From assembly GCA_014529385.2 (NCBI GenBank), contig CM043971.1:58890209-58954208 (forward strand): 64,000 bases of DNA. The letters are read 5' to 3'. The notes under the pieces are model-generated. The model was not told the origin of the DNA and made no database searches. It saw only the letters and a program-made list of their open reading frames with translations. The translations under genes were made by a program, and so were the position numbers. Numbering within the stretch: the stretch's first letter is position 1; each line of letters begins with the position of its first letter. Of the stretch, positions 29,168-40,792 are shown in pieces. This DNA is from Adiantum capillus-veneris. Lineage: Eukaryota > Streptophyta > Polypodiopsida > Polypodiales > Pteridaceae.

Positions 29168-31116
29168 TCACGAAATGATCTCCTGAACAAACCCTTCAGG
29201 CTGCTGCATGTAAACATCCTCATCGAGATCTCCGTGAAGAAATGTTGTCTTCACATCCATTTGGACAGGTTCCATGTTCTCAATCGCTACAAGACCAAGT
29301 ACGGTTCTAAGCATTGTCATCTTGACCACAGGCGAGAAGATTTCATCAAAATCCACTCCCTTTTGCTGTTTGAACCCTTTGGCTACAAGTCTAGCCTTGT
29401 ACTTTGGATTTGGATCACCCGAGGTAAATTTCTTCTTGTAAACCCATTTGCAAGGTAAAGCTTTCGCATCATTTGGCAGTTCTACCAAGTCCCAAGTGTT
29501 ATTAGCCAGAATAACACTGTTATACTTAGATTCCATAGCCTGCTCCCACTTCACCACATCATTCGTCATCATGGCTTCTTGGTAGCAGCTTGGCTCACTG
29601 CAATCGGTAAACATGATGTAATCAAAACCTGGCTCAAAATGCGCAGGTGGATGAGAGACTCTCATAGACCGTCTCACTCCTTGACCATTGCTATCCGCTC
29701 CCTCTGGAGCATTGCTAGTGGAAGCTACATCACTAGCCCGCTGAGTTGATTTCACTGTCTTTGAGGCAACATCCTCAAAAGTGACTCTCCGAACCTCTAT
29801 TTCCTTGATACGTTGTTTATGCATCTTCGACTCATTGAAGATCACATTTGAACTACGGATGACTCGACGAGATTTCGAGTGCCAAGGATGATATCCCATC
29901 TCTCCATTTGCACCATATCCAATGAAAATACATTTGTGTGACTTTGGCTCTAACTTCTATCGAAGTTGTTTAGGCATGTGAGCATAAGCTTCACAACCAA
30001 AAACACGTAGATGGTCATAGTGGGGCTTAAGTTTAGACCATAACTCTTCTGGAATCTCATCATTCAATGGCGTACTAGGCGAACGATTTATAATGTGCAC
30101 TGCGGTCAAGACGGCTTCTGCCCAAAAGCCTTGTGTGAGATTTTCCATAGAAAGCATGGTTGTGACTCTTTCCTGAATCGTACAATTCATGCGCTCAGCA
30201 ACTCCATTCTGAGCTGGTGTGTATGGTGCAGTAAACTACCTTTTAATCCCCCTTTTAGCACAAAAATTGCCAAACTCCTTGGAGACATACTCTCCACCGT
30301 TGTCAGTCCGCAACCTCTCGAGTTTCTTGCCAGACTGGATCTCAATGAGTGCCCAAAATTTTTGGAGCACAGAAAGAACTTGATCCTTATGTTTCAAAGG
30401 ATATGGCCACACCTTTCGAGTAGAGTCATCTATGAATGTCACAAAATAGCTAGCCCCCCCTAGAGATTTGGTTGACATAGGACCACAAACATCACTATGT
30501 ACTAAATCTAGAGGTTCAGCTCGCTTTTGACTCAATGGTAAGTGAACGGACCTACTATGTTTGCTGTAGATACATTGCTCACAAACAGGAAATCAACACA
30601 AGACAAGACAGGTAAGTAGCCAAAACAAGTCAGAGTTCTCATTCCTTTTTGGCTAATATGACCTAGCCGGCAATGCCACAACTCAGTAGACGACAGCTTG
30701 ACTATAGATATGTAATCATGACCAACATCTGACACATGCATGGAGTACAAGGTACCATGCTTCTGACCTCTGAGTACAACAAGATTACCTTTGCATACTA
30801 TCCATGAACCATTGCCAAATGTGGTGTTGTAGCCCAACTTATCAAGCTGGCCAACAGAAAACAAGCTCTTAGTCAACTTGGGCACATGTCTGACATTACA
30901 TAAAGTAAAGCGCGTGCCATTCCTTAGATAAAATTTGATGTTTTCGACACCCTCAATGTCTAGTTCATGAGTATCACCAAGTCTCGCTTTGCCACAAGAG
31001 TGAGAATAAGTAGAGAACCACTCTCGATGTGGTGTCACATGGAAACTCGCACCATAATCTACTATCCAATTATGTGCATACTGTGCATCTTCTGTAACAA
31101 GAGCCTCGACAGGTAG
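29168..31116 (-). pseudogene. Copia Pol: protease, integrase, partial RT
   Basis: Protease motif HNWIVDYGASFHVT near 31070, where the usual DSG catalytic triplet reads DYG, so it is probably inactive. The GAG-pre-integrase domain has ELWHCRLGHISQKGM. Integrase: HSDVCGPM, VTFIDDSTRKVW, LRTDNGGEYVS, PAQNGVAERMN and RVFGCEAYAHMPK, with stops near 30235 and 29955. RT begins at KWEQAMESKYNSV and includes LPCKWVYKKKF, VARLVAKGFKQ and QMDVKTTFLHGDL. It stops at GFVQEIIS near 29170, where a deletion joins it to the RNase H tail. Confidence 0.88.
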
Positions 31117-32051
31117 TTATGCTATGAAGACCAATACGTCAGAGGTAAGTGGCATAACAACCGATGGAAGACTCTCTACAATAGGAGCATTTGAAAACTC
31201 TAGCACATTGATCTCCTCTAACTTTGCTTTGCCCTTGTTTGAATCATCAGACTTAGCAGTGTCACCGGATTGTTTATCCTTCTTGCTTTGCTGCCATTTC
31301 CTGCAATCCTTCTTTACATGCCCTTTTTTATGGCAGTGATGATAGCACTCGACATTACGCATAGAACCCCGAGACTTACTGCGTGAGCCCCCACGTTCCT
31401 TGCTTTTGGCACGACTTTGAGTGCGACCCCTCTGTCTATCACTAGCAACATACGTATCACCGTTCCTCTTGTTTTCGATAGATTTCCTGCAAATCTTCTT
31501 GGTAAACAGAGTCCCAAGGACTTCATTGTACACTAGACCGGTGCTAGGTGTTGAGTTGCTAATCGCAGTACAGAACGTATCCCAAGACGAGGGTAAACTG
31601 CATAGCAAGAAGATACATTTGATTTTCTCATCGAAGACCAAACCCTGAGTGGTCAACTGAGTGAAAATGACACTGAACTCATTGATGTGAGTAGAAATAG
31701 TGCATCTTCCTTCATACGAAGGTCAAACAGCTTCTTCATCAAGAAAACCTTATTAGTGGCACTTTTGTTCTCATAACTGGAACACAACTTATCCCATACA
31801 TCTCTAGCAGTCCTTTCTCCAACTATAGTAAAGTACACAAATTCGGCCAAATGCAAACGGAGGGTAGATTTGGCCTTAGCATCAAGTCTCTCCCACTCAA
31901 CATCTGTATATTCGCCCTCTGGACGCTCCATGATAGGATCCAGTTGGCCTTTTTGTATAAGAACATCTTGAATCTTCTCTTTCCAGATAGCAAAATTCGT
32001 CTCATCAAATTTCCGAATATTGTAAATATCCATTTCACCACTACATGACAT
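31117..32051 (-). pseudogene. Copia Gag with zinc knuckle
   Basis: Starts MSCSGEMDIYNIRKFDETNF (32051), followed by WDKLCSSYENKSATNK and KLFDLRMKE. A frameshift near 31660 precedes a second frame with LPSSWDTFCTAI, a basic Ser/Arg-rich stretch and the knuckle CYHHCHKKGHVKKDC. This knuckle has three rather than two residues between the first two Cys, an aberrant spacing. Nucleocapsid/capsid function is inferred from the family. Confidence 0.85.
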
Positions 32052-33079
32052 GGCTACAAGCTAAAGATAATATGGCGATAAACACTGGTAATTTTGGGAA
32101 AAATTCGACAGAGTTCCCCAGAAAAACTGACAGAATCTCAATCCAAAACTGTCACAAGAGATCAGTAACGCATTAAAAGTAATGCTCTCAAAGCATAAGA
32201 CAAGCGCATCAACCACTAACTGTGCATAAAAAGTCAAAAGCTGACCCAAGACTGCCAGCACGGCGTCAAATGCACCTAGCCCTCTCTATACATGTCCTAT
32301 GGTGAGGCCACAAAAAAGGGGTACTCCAGCAACCTGTATCACCGAAAGGATCTCAACATTCGAGAATTCCCCAGCTCAAGAAAACCTCACGCTATCGACC
32401 CTCACAAAAGGTTATGCAGACAAGAAACCAGCCTAGTCTCAGAAAGGGCCTCTAAACCAAGTCTCATAAATGGTCGGGACTGCCAGAAAGAAGCCTAATC
32501 GGCTCCACAAAAGGTACATATGGTAGTTTCCGCAACTCAACGTACATCCATTGTCAATAATACTGCAAGGTGCAATATACGTGCTCAAATAGGCGTCAAA
32601 CAAAATATGCAAGCAGTAAACAAATCCCTGCAGGGAGTAAAACCGCTCTCAAAAGAGCTCAAGCACTATCAAAAGCGCCAAAATAATGCATATGCGCATC
32701 AAGTACTCCCATTGAAATCTGTGCTGATTCAAAACAATGCAACCTGTAAGAAACTTGGATGTCCTGTATGTATGCAACAACCTGTGAGGAGATGGATGCC
32801 TGAAAAAGTTCTCCTAATCAGCCCATAACCACCGTCTCAACCTGCACCTGTGTCCTGTACCTGTACTTGTACCTCTAGCAAAAGTGGAGTTGAAAAATAC
32901 AACTCCTGAAGCGTAGCTCGGATGAAGCTTTCGACTGCACAAACAGCTTCGAGAGGGGGGTAAAACCCTCAGGATGCCTGTTGGAAACACTCTCGAAACA
33001 CTGAATTTGCCGATGCCGAAATCGAAAACCTGTTTGCACTTTTGAAAGTGCGCGTGTGCGGACGGCAAGCATAAACCTT
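32052..33079 (-). other. Leader/untranslated region of the copia element
   Basis: About 1 kb between the PBS and the gag ATG, without a recognised coding sequence. It is long for a copia leader, and open frames here (for example 32814-33068) have no family features. Confidence 0.5.
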
Positions 33080-33092
33080 GCTCTAATACCAG
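33080..33092 (-). promoter_or_regulatory. Primer-binding site (initiator tRNA-Met type)
   Basis: The complement reads CTGGTATTAGAGC, two bases from the LTR end. It matches the plant initiator tRNA-Met primer site TGGTATCAGAGC with one C-to-T change. Confidence 0.85.
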
Positions 33093-33093
33093 C

Positions 33094-33291
33094 TGAAGGT
33101 GCCGCGGGAAACGTGTGCAAGTGCAAGTGTGAGAGCAAAGAGAGAGACCTATTGTTGGGTGGAGCGCACAACAACGTTATTCTGTTGCAGCTCCTAATTC
33201 TTTTGTATTAAAGAATAAGTGTATATAGGTTAAGTTAGTAGATGGGTTAGTAGTAAGTAGGATGTCTGGCTAGTTGGCATGAATCCCAACA
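33094..33291 (-). repeat. 5' LTR of the copia element
   Basis: 198 bp, clearly homologous to 28774-28971 with about 15 differences, so this is not a very recent insertion. The PBS lies at 33080-33092 on the complement. Confidence 0.92.
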
Positions 33292-33296
33292 CCATT

Positions 33297-34480
33297 TTCA
33301 CTAGATGACTTGGTCATGGTGGGCTTCTCACACGACAAACAAGCAATGGATCCAAAGGGAAGGCCTCTCTCTAGATACAATCACATATGCCTTCACCTCG
33401 ATGGCCTTTGGCCTTACGCAAGATGTTGGCATGCCTTAGAGAATTCATGAGGTAGGGGTTATTTGTGCTTGGCAATGCAAAGGAGGGATTGGTGGTCGGG
33501 GGGGGGGCACAAAAGAAGGGAGCAGAAGGGGGCATGAGAAGCGAGAGGCACTGCATCAACTGTAGGTGTTGGTTGAGGGGGGCGTGGGAATTGAAGAAGA
33601 AATGAATCGTCTAACAAATTAGTTTTCTAATGAATGTGCAAGTAGGTCACCACGATTTTCAAATGCACGAAAGAAAATGGATTTTTAAAATCATTAGTAT
33701 TGGTAAAGACAAGCTTGAAATATAGGCAAGGTTTAGTTGTGAACGTTGACAAGCACTCCTTATCATGAAATTTCAAAAGAGACTGTGACATTATTGGGAG
33801 TGGCTAAGGATCCTTACAGTTAATGGCTTCTCTAAGGATGCATACTTTTCTCTCGTTCTTCCTCTATTTTCTAGATTTTTTCACTAATAGTTGTCGAAGT
33901 TTGGATGGGTTCCTTTGTATTTGTACCATTTCTTTATACCATCATAGATCATAAAAATGCATTACGTAAATGTTAATGCTTTGTGGTTTAATAAGGGTAA
34001 GAGAGTAGGCAGTAAACAAGGCACTTGTTCAAAATAGAGAGAGCGAGAGAGAGAAAGAGAGAGAGAAACATGATATGTCCTCTAAGCTCTCTTTTCTTAT
34101 GTAACAAGCCAAGGTGTATAGTCAAGATTGCAAAACATCCACCACTAAGCTACTCTATCCTCCTTTGTATGTTGTGCTACTCTGCTTGCAAACATAGGTG
34201 CAACAAAGAGAAACTATTGGTGAGTATCTTTAAGTGACTCTTTGCTTGACACCTAGAAGCTATGAGTACAAGTGCATGGGAATGGTGGCTAGATGTCGCT
34301 ATTCCAAGAGGGCACACCATGCATAGGTGTTTCCTAAAGATAGAGACTAAGAACTCTATGAGAGGAAGTGGCTGGGTGGAATGAGGTGTGCTTAAATTCA
34401 AGTCTGTGAGGTCATGGCCAGGGCATCACACCTCACATGTAAATTTTTTATCCACAAGAGAAAGAATAGAAGCAAGTAGG
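33297..34480. other. Unassigned intergenic sequence
   Basis: No gene or element recognised. It contains a short GA-rich tract at about 34036-34069 and a G9 run near 33500. Confidence 0.45.
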
Positions 34481-34776
34481 TCAAAATGATAATTAGCTAC
34501 CTGACATCCTCCATGTGTGTGCACCTCTTTGTTGGATAGAGATGAGCTCAATCCCAAGATTGTAAGAGGTGACAAGGATTGCTCACCACCCAACATCTTG
34601 TGTTGCATGATGCATGCTCCGACAGTAGCAGGTCAAAATGATAATTAGCTATCTGACATCCTCCATGTGCATGCATCTCTTTGCTAGATAGAGAGGAGAT
34701 CAATCCCAGGATTGTAAGAAGTGACAAGGATTGCCCACCACCCAGCAACTTGTGTTGCATGACTCATGCTCCGGCA
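34481..34776. repeat. 152-bp tandem duplication
   Basis: Two head-to-tail copies (34481-34632, 34633-34776) of a unit beginning 'tcaaaatgataattagct' and ending 'catgctccg.ca', about 90% identical. It accounts for the near-identical minus-strand frames in this stretch; they are not genes. Confidence 0.9.
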
Positions 34777-35740
34777 AGGATTTGCAAGGGTTGAACGAGG
34801 GAGAATGAGGCAACCTCGAGAACCCGCAAAGTAATGAAGATAGTGCATGGGGATGTTGTAGACTAGCATGGACTATGTGCACTTGCTACTACTTGTGCTC
34901 CACGTCTGCATGTTCCTGACTACAAATTTGTGGACTAGGGGGAAGCTTTAATCAGGGAGACGATCCACAACGGTGACAACTTACTACTCGGGGTTGGCAT
35001 GAGCACAACAAAACAACTCATCGAGCCAAGCTTTCCTCAACTTTCTAGGAAATACGCTAACGGGAGTTGAAGGCAAGAGAGGCAATATCTTTTTTTTGCG
35101 AAACCCAAAAGTCTTTATTCCAATAAAGCATAGAAGCATTGAAGCAATATTATGAATGAGAGGGAAAAGTTCACTTTGAGTTCACACTTGATTCACATGA
35201 GCAATGAGTGGGGTTCACATAAAGGAGGAGTACACTTAGAGATCATTGATGTTCACATGTGGTTCACTTGGGAATTACTTTGCACTTTACTTTGGATTCC
35301 TTTGCATTAATTTGGGGATTAATCTAGTATCCAAAGATGCACATCCCAGAGCCACCCAAAAATGGAGAAGATTGATCCCACCTGGCATCCTTGTGTCAAT
35401 TAGTCTTTTGTTTTGTTTTTCTTTTTTGGTGGGGGGGTGGGGGTGCTCAGCCATGAGCTCATGTGCATGGATCAATGGTCCCCATGCAAAAGGAGCCTCC
35501 CTGCTTAATTGTGATCATTGACCTCTTGTGATGAAAGCAAATCTGAAGATATTGAGATTCGTTTTGATGGAATAAAGACTAATCTTGGCGTCGAGAGATT
35601 AGGTTTTATCTTGAGATTAGTTTTTCTCAATTTTTATCCCCACAGCTTCACATTTATGTCAAGCAAATGCACATGAATGTGTTGGTTAAGGAGATGGGCT
35701 CTCGGCCCAAAGGTGGGGTTTCAAGCCACAAATGAGAGAG
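34777..35740. other. Unassigned intergenic sequence
   Basis: No recognised gene. A T8GCGAAACCC segment near 35090 and a GGTGGGGGGGTGGGGG patch near 35430 are the only notable features. Confidence 0.4.
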
Positions 35741-35992
35741 TGTTACCATACATACGTGGTAGTGATGTGTGTGAATACATATGTGGTAGTGATGTGTGTG
35801 AACACACTTAGGACCACCGGGGCATTTTTTCCCTCACCGGGAGGTTTTTCCCCCATGCATTGTATATACGCCCATCACTCTAGGGTAAGTTCTTTCCATT
35901 GCACACTAAGTAATACTACTCTATGTTGTGTGCCTTGAGCTTCTTCATCTTCTCCAAGTTGTGTGTGTTTCTTTGTAGCCCTATTTCCAACA
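35741..35992 (+). repeat. LTR of a small copia-like element, copy 1
   Basis: 252 bp from TGTTACCATAC to TTTCCAACA. It has an internal 25-bp tandem duplication ('tggtagtgatgtgtgtgaa') absent from copy 2. The following sequence ATTGATATGATAGCAG is a decayed version of the initiator-Met PBS seen after copy 2. Confidence 0.8.
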
Positions 35993-36304
35993 ATTGATAT
36001 GATAGCAGATTGCGTCCTCTCGGGCTTAGTCGCCAGCGTCGCTAGCACACGCTTGCTCACTTTCTCAAAATTTTGTGAGCTTTGGTGAGCATCCAGCAGG
36101 TCGACAAATACTTTCGGCCTCCGTTTCCACTACATGCAATACTAGGCAAGCAATTTTTCCCTTAAGTGCAAATTTTTGTTAGTGTTGTTTTCTGCATAAC
36201 AGGTCCCTTACAGTCTTCTACGGGGTGTTCTACATAACACGTGTTCGTCTCGCTTAGTTTCTCCTCTTTTTGGGTAGTTTTCACAACAGGTGTAGGCACT
36301 CGCA

Positions 36305-36744
36305 ATGGCTGACAGCAACGCAGATGTGTTCAAGATGTTTGCTATTGAGGATAAATTGGATGGGGACAATTACCTAATGTGGGCTTACATAATGCAGCAT
36401 GTTTTTGTGTCAAAGGGCCTTTGGAATGTTGTGCAGGGCATTGATGTACGCCTTGCTTCTGCGGATATACGCGATCTTGAGAATGTTACAGGTTTTGGTG
36501 GCAGGGTTGCTGTTGCTAGATTTGTTTTGCCTACGACTGAGCAAACTCGTTGGGATGTTAGAGATGCGCATGCTCATGCATTGATTGCATTATCTATGAA
36601 GCGCACTATTACTCCTCACATTCGCTCAGCTAAATTTGCAAAACAGGCTTGGGATATTATGGTTGGTCTTTATGCAAGTCGTAATGAGGCTAAAATTGCA
36701 TTGTTGCGTAAAGAGTTGGAATCGAAGATTATGCGTGAGGAAGA
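36305..36744 (+). pseudogene. Copia-like Gag, truncated by a second LTR
   Basis: Starts MADSNADVFKMF, with LDGDNYLMWAYIMQHVFVSK (the N-terminal gag motif of copia elements) and later SAKFAKQAWDIMVGLYAS and LLRKELESKIMREED. The frame then enters the LTR at 36745 and ends after a few codons. In the second copy the same protein continues HEMDTFLVGV, so this copy lacks its C-terminal half. Confidence 0.75.
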
Positions 36745-36971
36745 TGTTACCATATACATATGGTAGTGATGTGTGTGAACACACTTAGGACAGCCGGGGC
36801 AATTTTCCCTCTCTAGGAGGTTTTTCCCCCGTGCATTGCATATACACCCATCACTCTAGGGCTATCTTATCTTTCCTTTGCACACTAAGTAATACTCTCT
36901 CTGTTGTGTGCCTTGAGCTTCCTTCGTTATCTCCAAGTTGTGTGTGTTTTCTTGCAACCCTAATTCCAACA
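36745..36971 (+). repeat. LTR of a small copia-like element, copy 2
   Basis: 227 bp, TGTTACCATA...ATTCCAACA, homologous to 35741-35992. It is followed directly by a perfect initiator-Met type PBS, TTGGTATCAGAGC (36973-36985). Confidence 0.85.
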
Positions 36972-36972
36972 A

Positions 36973-36985
36973 TTGGTATCAGAGC
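36973..36985 (+). promoter_or_regulatory. Primer-binding site of the small copia-like element
   Basis: TTGGTATCAGAGC lies one base after the LTR end, a perfect match to the common plant PBS for initiator tRNA-Met. Confidence 0.9.
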
Positions 36986-37323
36986 AGGTTGCGTCCTCCC
37001 GAGCTTAGTCGCCAGCATCTCCAACACATTCCTACTCAGTTTCTCCAAATTTTGTGAGCTTTGTCGAGCGCCAAAAGGTCAACAAATACTTTGGGAGCTC
37101 AATCTGCTTAGATTTCTGATTCGGGCTCATTTCGGTCTTCGTTTCCATTACAGGCAATACTACGCATGATATTTCGTTATTTCGTGCAAATTTTTTGTTA
37201 GTGCCATTTTTTGTATTACAGGTTCCTTACAGTCTACTACGGTTTGTGCTATATAGCATGTGTTGTTCCCGCTTTGTTTCTCCTCTTTTCAGACAGTTTT
37301 CACATCAGGTGCATCATTTGCAA

Positions 37324-37840
37324 TGACTGACGACAACACAAATGTGTTCAAGATGTTTGTTGGTGAGGATAGGTTGGATGTGGACAATTACCCTATGTGG
37401 GCTTATATGATGCAGCATGTCCTTGTGTCAAAGGGTGTTTGGAATATTGTGGAGGGCATTGATGTACATCCTGGCTCTGAGGATGTAGGCAACGTTGAGG
37501 ATGTTGCAGGTTTTGGTTTTTTTGCGTAAAGAGCTGGAGTCAAATATTATGCACGAGGAACATGAAATGGACACTTTCCTTGTCGGTGTCAAGGATATAA
37601 ATGAGCAACTTACTTCTTCAGGCAAAGTCATTTCTAACAGTTCCCTTGTGCAGACTGTTCTTGATGCTCTGCCAGATTCTTACCAGACTTTTGCTAGTAC
37701 TTGGAGACTTATGCCCCAAGGAAATCCAGAAGTTGTCAAGGGGAATTTCCCGATTATCGAGACAAATGGCTTCTTATCTCGTAAAAAGTCCTCTTTGCAA
37801 GATGGTTCTACCGAAGTAATCAAACATTCAAAGTCTTGAT
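37324..37840 (+). pseudogene. Copia-like Gag, second copy with internal deletion
   Basis: Begins MTDDNTNVFKMF and contains NYPMWAYMMQHVLVSKGVWN. An internal deletion plus frameshift near 37510 joins GFGF to FLRKELESNIMHEE. It then continues DTFLVGVKDINEQL, VQTVLDALPDSY and TFASTWRLMPQG. No protease or pol follows, and no third LTR is seen downstream. Confidence 0.75.
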
Positions 37841-37919
37841 AATGGTGAGGGACGATCCATGTGCAATTGACAAAGCAAATCAACCGGCTATTAAGGGCAA
37901 GCTAGCTTCATTGAAGCCT

Positions 37920-38565
37920 AATTGAAAACAATAATTAGCACCTACACTTGCACCATGGATTCACATGTTAATATGTATCATATTTTTACTTTTGAGCATG
38001 TGTTGCCTGTTTGGTCCATAGTTGCTCCACAACAAGATACTCTCATAGAGAATACCCACATCTTAATTGGTATTGATGATCATATCGAATCGCTTGACAT
38101 TCAAACATTTAGAGCACTGCAATCACACGACTGTCTTGAAAGGAACTTTTGTGCATCAAAGTGAAAAAGTCACTAAATTGTCTGGTTTACTTGTGCAATT
38201 CATGAATCAGCATACCAAGGTCGTTGCAAATGAGCTGGCAAAAAAAATTTACGTCTTTGGGCTTAAAATTTCTTATTGTGGCACTTTGGAGCAAGACTCC
38301 AATATGGACCCATTGAAGTCTCTTACTAAAAAAGAGGTGGATGAACTGTTGAAAAACACAAAACCGTGTGTCTTTCGGTGTAAAGAGAAAGAATGCAACA
38401 AAGATACGATGAATATTTTCCTTAGTAAATGGTGTAGGTATCTTAAGGAGAAGAGACTCATACCACGCGCACAGGTTGCTTTCAAGAACATGTTTCAAAA
38501 AGAATTCCTTCCTACTAATGAGAAGATAGGAACTGGACAACATGGGATAAACATGTCAATAGAGT
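37920..38565 (+). CDS. Unrecognised open frame of about 170 codons
   Basis: The longest frame (38067-38597) contains KIYVFGLKISYCGTLEQDSN, LTKKEVDELLKNTKPCVFRC, CKEKECNKDTMN and RYLKEKRLIPRAQVAFKNMF. Cys residues are clustered (C..KEKEC) and Lys content is high. I do not recognise a family. Its last codons enter the downstream tandem array, so the true end is probably before 38566 or the frame is a fragment. It may be an exon, or a decayed transposon fragment. Confidence 0.3.
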
Positions 38566-40216
38566 TATTTTGGACAAGTGGTGGAGCTTGGAACTAAATC
38601 CCCCATGTACAACACATCATGGGACTTTCAAATTGTGAAAATAAATATTGTAGCTTGGGGGAATCTTGGACAGGATATGGACCTTGCTAAAAAATTATTC
38701 ATGTACAACATATTATGGGTTTTCCAATTGGTAAGAAACAATATTGTTCAAGATATAAACTTACAGGTTGAACATGTCATCTCTAGCTTAGATAAGTGGT
38801 GGAGATTTGTTTCTCCCCATGTTTAAAGGGAGATTAGCTTGGATAAGTGACTTTCCATGTTCAAATGGAGTCTAGCTTGGACACATGGTGGAGCTTGCTA
38901 CTAAAGAAAATAGGCTACACAAATGGTGGATCTTCTGGTATTCTCATGCCTAGTTTATACATCTGGTATACCTTGCATCTCTAAAGGTTGAGAAAGTGGT
39001 GGCCCTTTGTATTTAACCACACATTATTTATGTAGCCTAACTTGGACAAGCGGTGAATCTTTGCCTCCCTCCATGTTTCAAGGTAGCCTTGATTGGACAG
39101 GTGGTTTTCCAAGTTCCAATGGAGCCTAGCTTGGACACATGGTGGAACTTGCTTCTACCTTATATTTCAATAGAACTAGCTTGGACAAGTGGTGGAGCTT
39201 GGAATAAAACCCCCCATGTACAGCATACCATGGATTTTATTGTAGCGTGGAGGTAGCTTGGACAAGTGGTGGGCCTTGTAAAAAAATTCTCCATGTACAA
39301 ACACAGAAAGGGTTTCACAATTGGTGAGAAACAATATCATTTATGGTTGTCCCTAGCTTCAACAAGTGGTGGAGTTTCTCTTTTGCTAATGTTTCAAGGG
39401 ATCCTAGCTTAGACAAGTGGTTTCCCATGTTTCAATGTTGCCTAGCTTGGACACATGGTGAAGCTTTCTTATATACCATGTTTCAGTAGAGTTAGCTTGG
39501 ACAAATGGTGGAGCTTGGAGTAGAACTCTCCATGTACAACATATCATGGGTTTTGCCAATGATGAGAAACAATATCGTAGCTTAGAGAAAGATTTAGCAA
39601 GTAGTAATGGGCCTTGTAACAAAAAATTTTATGTAAAACACACCATGATTTTCCAATTGGTGAGAAGCAATATTCTTCAAGGTTGTCTGTAGCTTGGACA
39701 AGTGGTGGATCTTCGTAACTACACATGTTTCAAGGGAGCCTAGCTTGGACAAGTGGTTTTCCATGTCCTAATAGAGCCTAGCTTGGACACATGGTGGAGC
39801 TTGCTTCTATCCTTTGTCAATAGGGTTAGCTTGGACAAGTGGTGCATTGCATCACTTTTCCCAGTTCCTAGAGTTTTCCAGGTTCAATAGAGGCTAGCTA
39901 GGACAAGTGGTGGACCTTGAAACAAAACTGCCCTTGTACAACATATATATGGGTTTTCATGTTTCAATGGAGCTTAGCTTGACAAAATGGTGCATCTTTC
40001 TTCTCTCCATGTCTCAATGGATCCTAGCTTGGACAAGTGGTGGTCCTTAGATGCTTCCATGATTCAATTGAAATTGGGCTAGCTTGGACAGGTGGTGAAA
40101 CTTGAAAAAGACCCCAATTTGGACAACTGGTGAAGCTTCTTTCTCTCCATGTTTCAATTGATCCAAGCTTGGATAAGTGGTGGAACTTAACTTCTTTTAA
40201 TGTCTCAATGATTCTT
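38566..40216 (+). repeat. Degenerate tandem array ('gcttggacaagtggtgg'), part 1
   Basis: More than twenty imperfect recurrences of 'tagcttggacaagtggtgga(g/c)cttg', spaced about 40-110 bp. They alternate with 'ctccatgtttcaatggagcc' and 'ccatgtacaacata.catggg'. It resumes at 46867-49046 and 55038-55860 after two later transposon insertions. Open frames across it encode repetitive Trp/Ser/Gly peptides and are interrupted irregularly, so I do not treat them as genes. Confidence 0.85.
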
Positions 40217-40221
40217 GAGAC

Positions 40222-40792
40222 TGTAGCGCGGATAACGTGTCGTGCTCGATAACGTGTCGTGCTCTCTACAGTGGGTGGTCCTCAGTGCAATGTGCGTGAA
40301 AATCTCACTCAAACAGAATAAATCTCCCTCTAATAGATGAACAGAAAGGAAACAATAGACGTCGACACAACAACAGACCAGAACATATGACTCGACTATC
40401 TCAAAGACTGATATAGACTCTGGCGTGGCATCACACTCAGCTCCAGCCCAGGACTCTCAGGTACAATGGGGGTGTCGAGGCTCAGATGTGCCGGGATGGT
40501 GCAGACGTGCTGTGTGTAAAGACCCACTGCTCTCGAGAACGATGCTGGACCAAAGGTGAAGAGGATGATCCCGATGACCAACCGCTACTACTCATATGTA
40601 ACACCATAAAGGGCCACCAACGGCTCATAAATGTCAGCCATGTGGTGACCTGGCCACGATGTCCACTAGACCACCGTCAGTACCCTGCCACTGCCACGTG
40701 TCACTCCCAGCCCAGAGGGTCCGTCCAGTGTGAAAGAGCCTAGACCAACTGTACTGTGTCCTGTGAAAGTGACCATGTAGCCTGCTACTACA
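40222..40792 (-). repeat. 3' LTR of element 2
   Basis: 571 bp, TGTAGCGCGG...CTACTACA. It has a private 20-bp tandem duplication ('gataacgtgtcgtgctc') near its left end and a second small insertion near 40325. The sense-strand sequence abutting it is GTGGCGGGAAACC, the candidate polypurine tract. Confidence 0.92.

Larger units (their letters stand above)
28774..33291 (-). mobile_element. Ty1/copia LTR retrotransposon with very short LTRs, deletion derivative
   Basis: 4,518-bp element in minus orientation with two 198-bp LTRs (TGTTGGGATTC...CACCTTCA on the sense strand) and a perfect target duplication CCATT (28769-28773 and 33292-33296). The primer-binding site CTGGTATTAGAGC is complementary to initiator tRNA-Met except for one base. 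A polypurine stretch AAGTGGGAGTT precedes the 3' LTR. Sense order: gag, protease, integrase, N-terminal part of RT, then a jump to the end of RNase H. The core of RT (including YVDD) is deleted and several frameshifts and stops occur, so it is not autonomous. It lies just upstream of the thymidine kinase promoter region. Confidence 0.94.

Noticed and set aside
29168-33291. A complete, potentially active copia element
   Set aside because: The catalytic RT centre is deleted, the protease triplet is altered and the frame has several breaks.
38578-38826. Trp/Gly-rich open frames across the tandem array (also at 39053, 46965, 47448)
   Set aside because: Frames open and close irregularly and the peptides differ between units; only the DNA motif is conserved.
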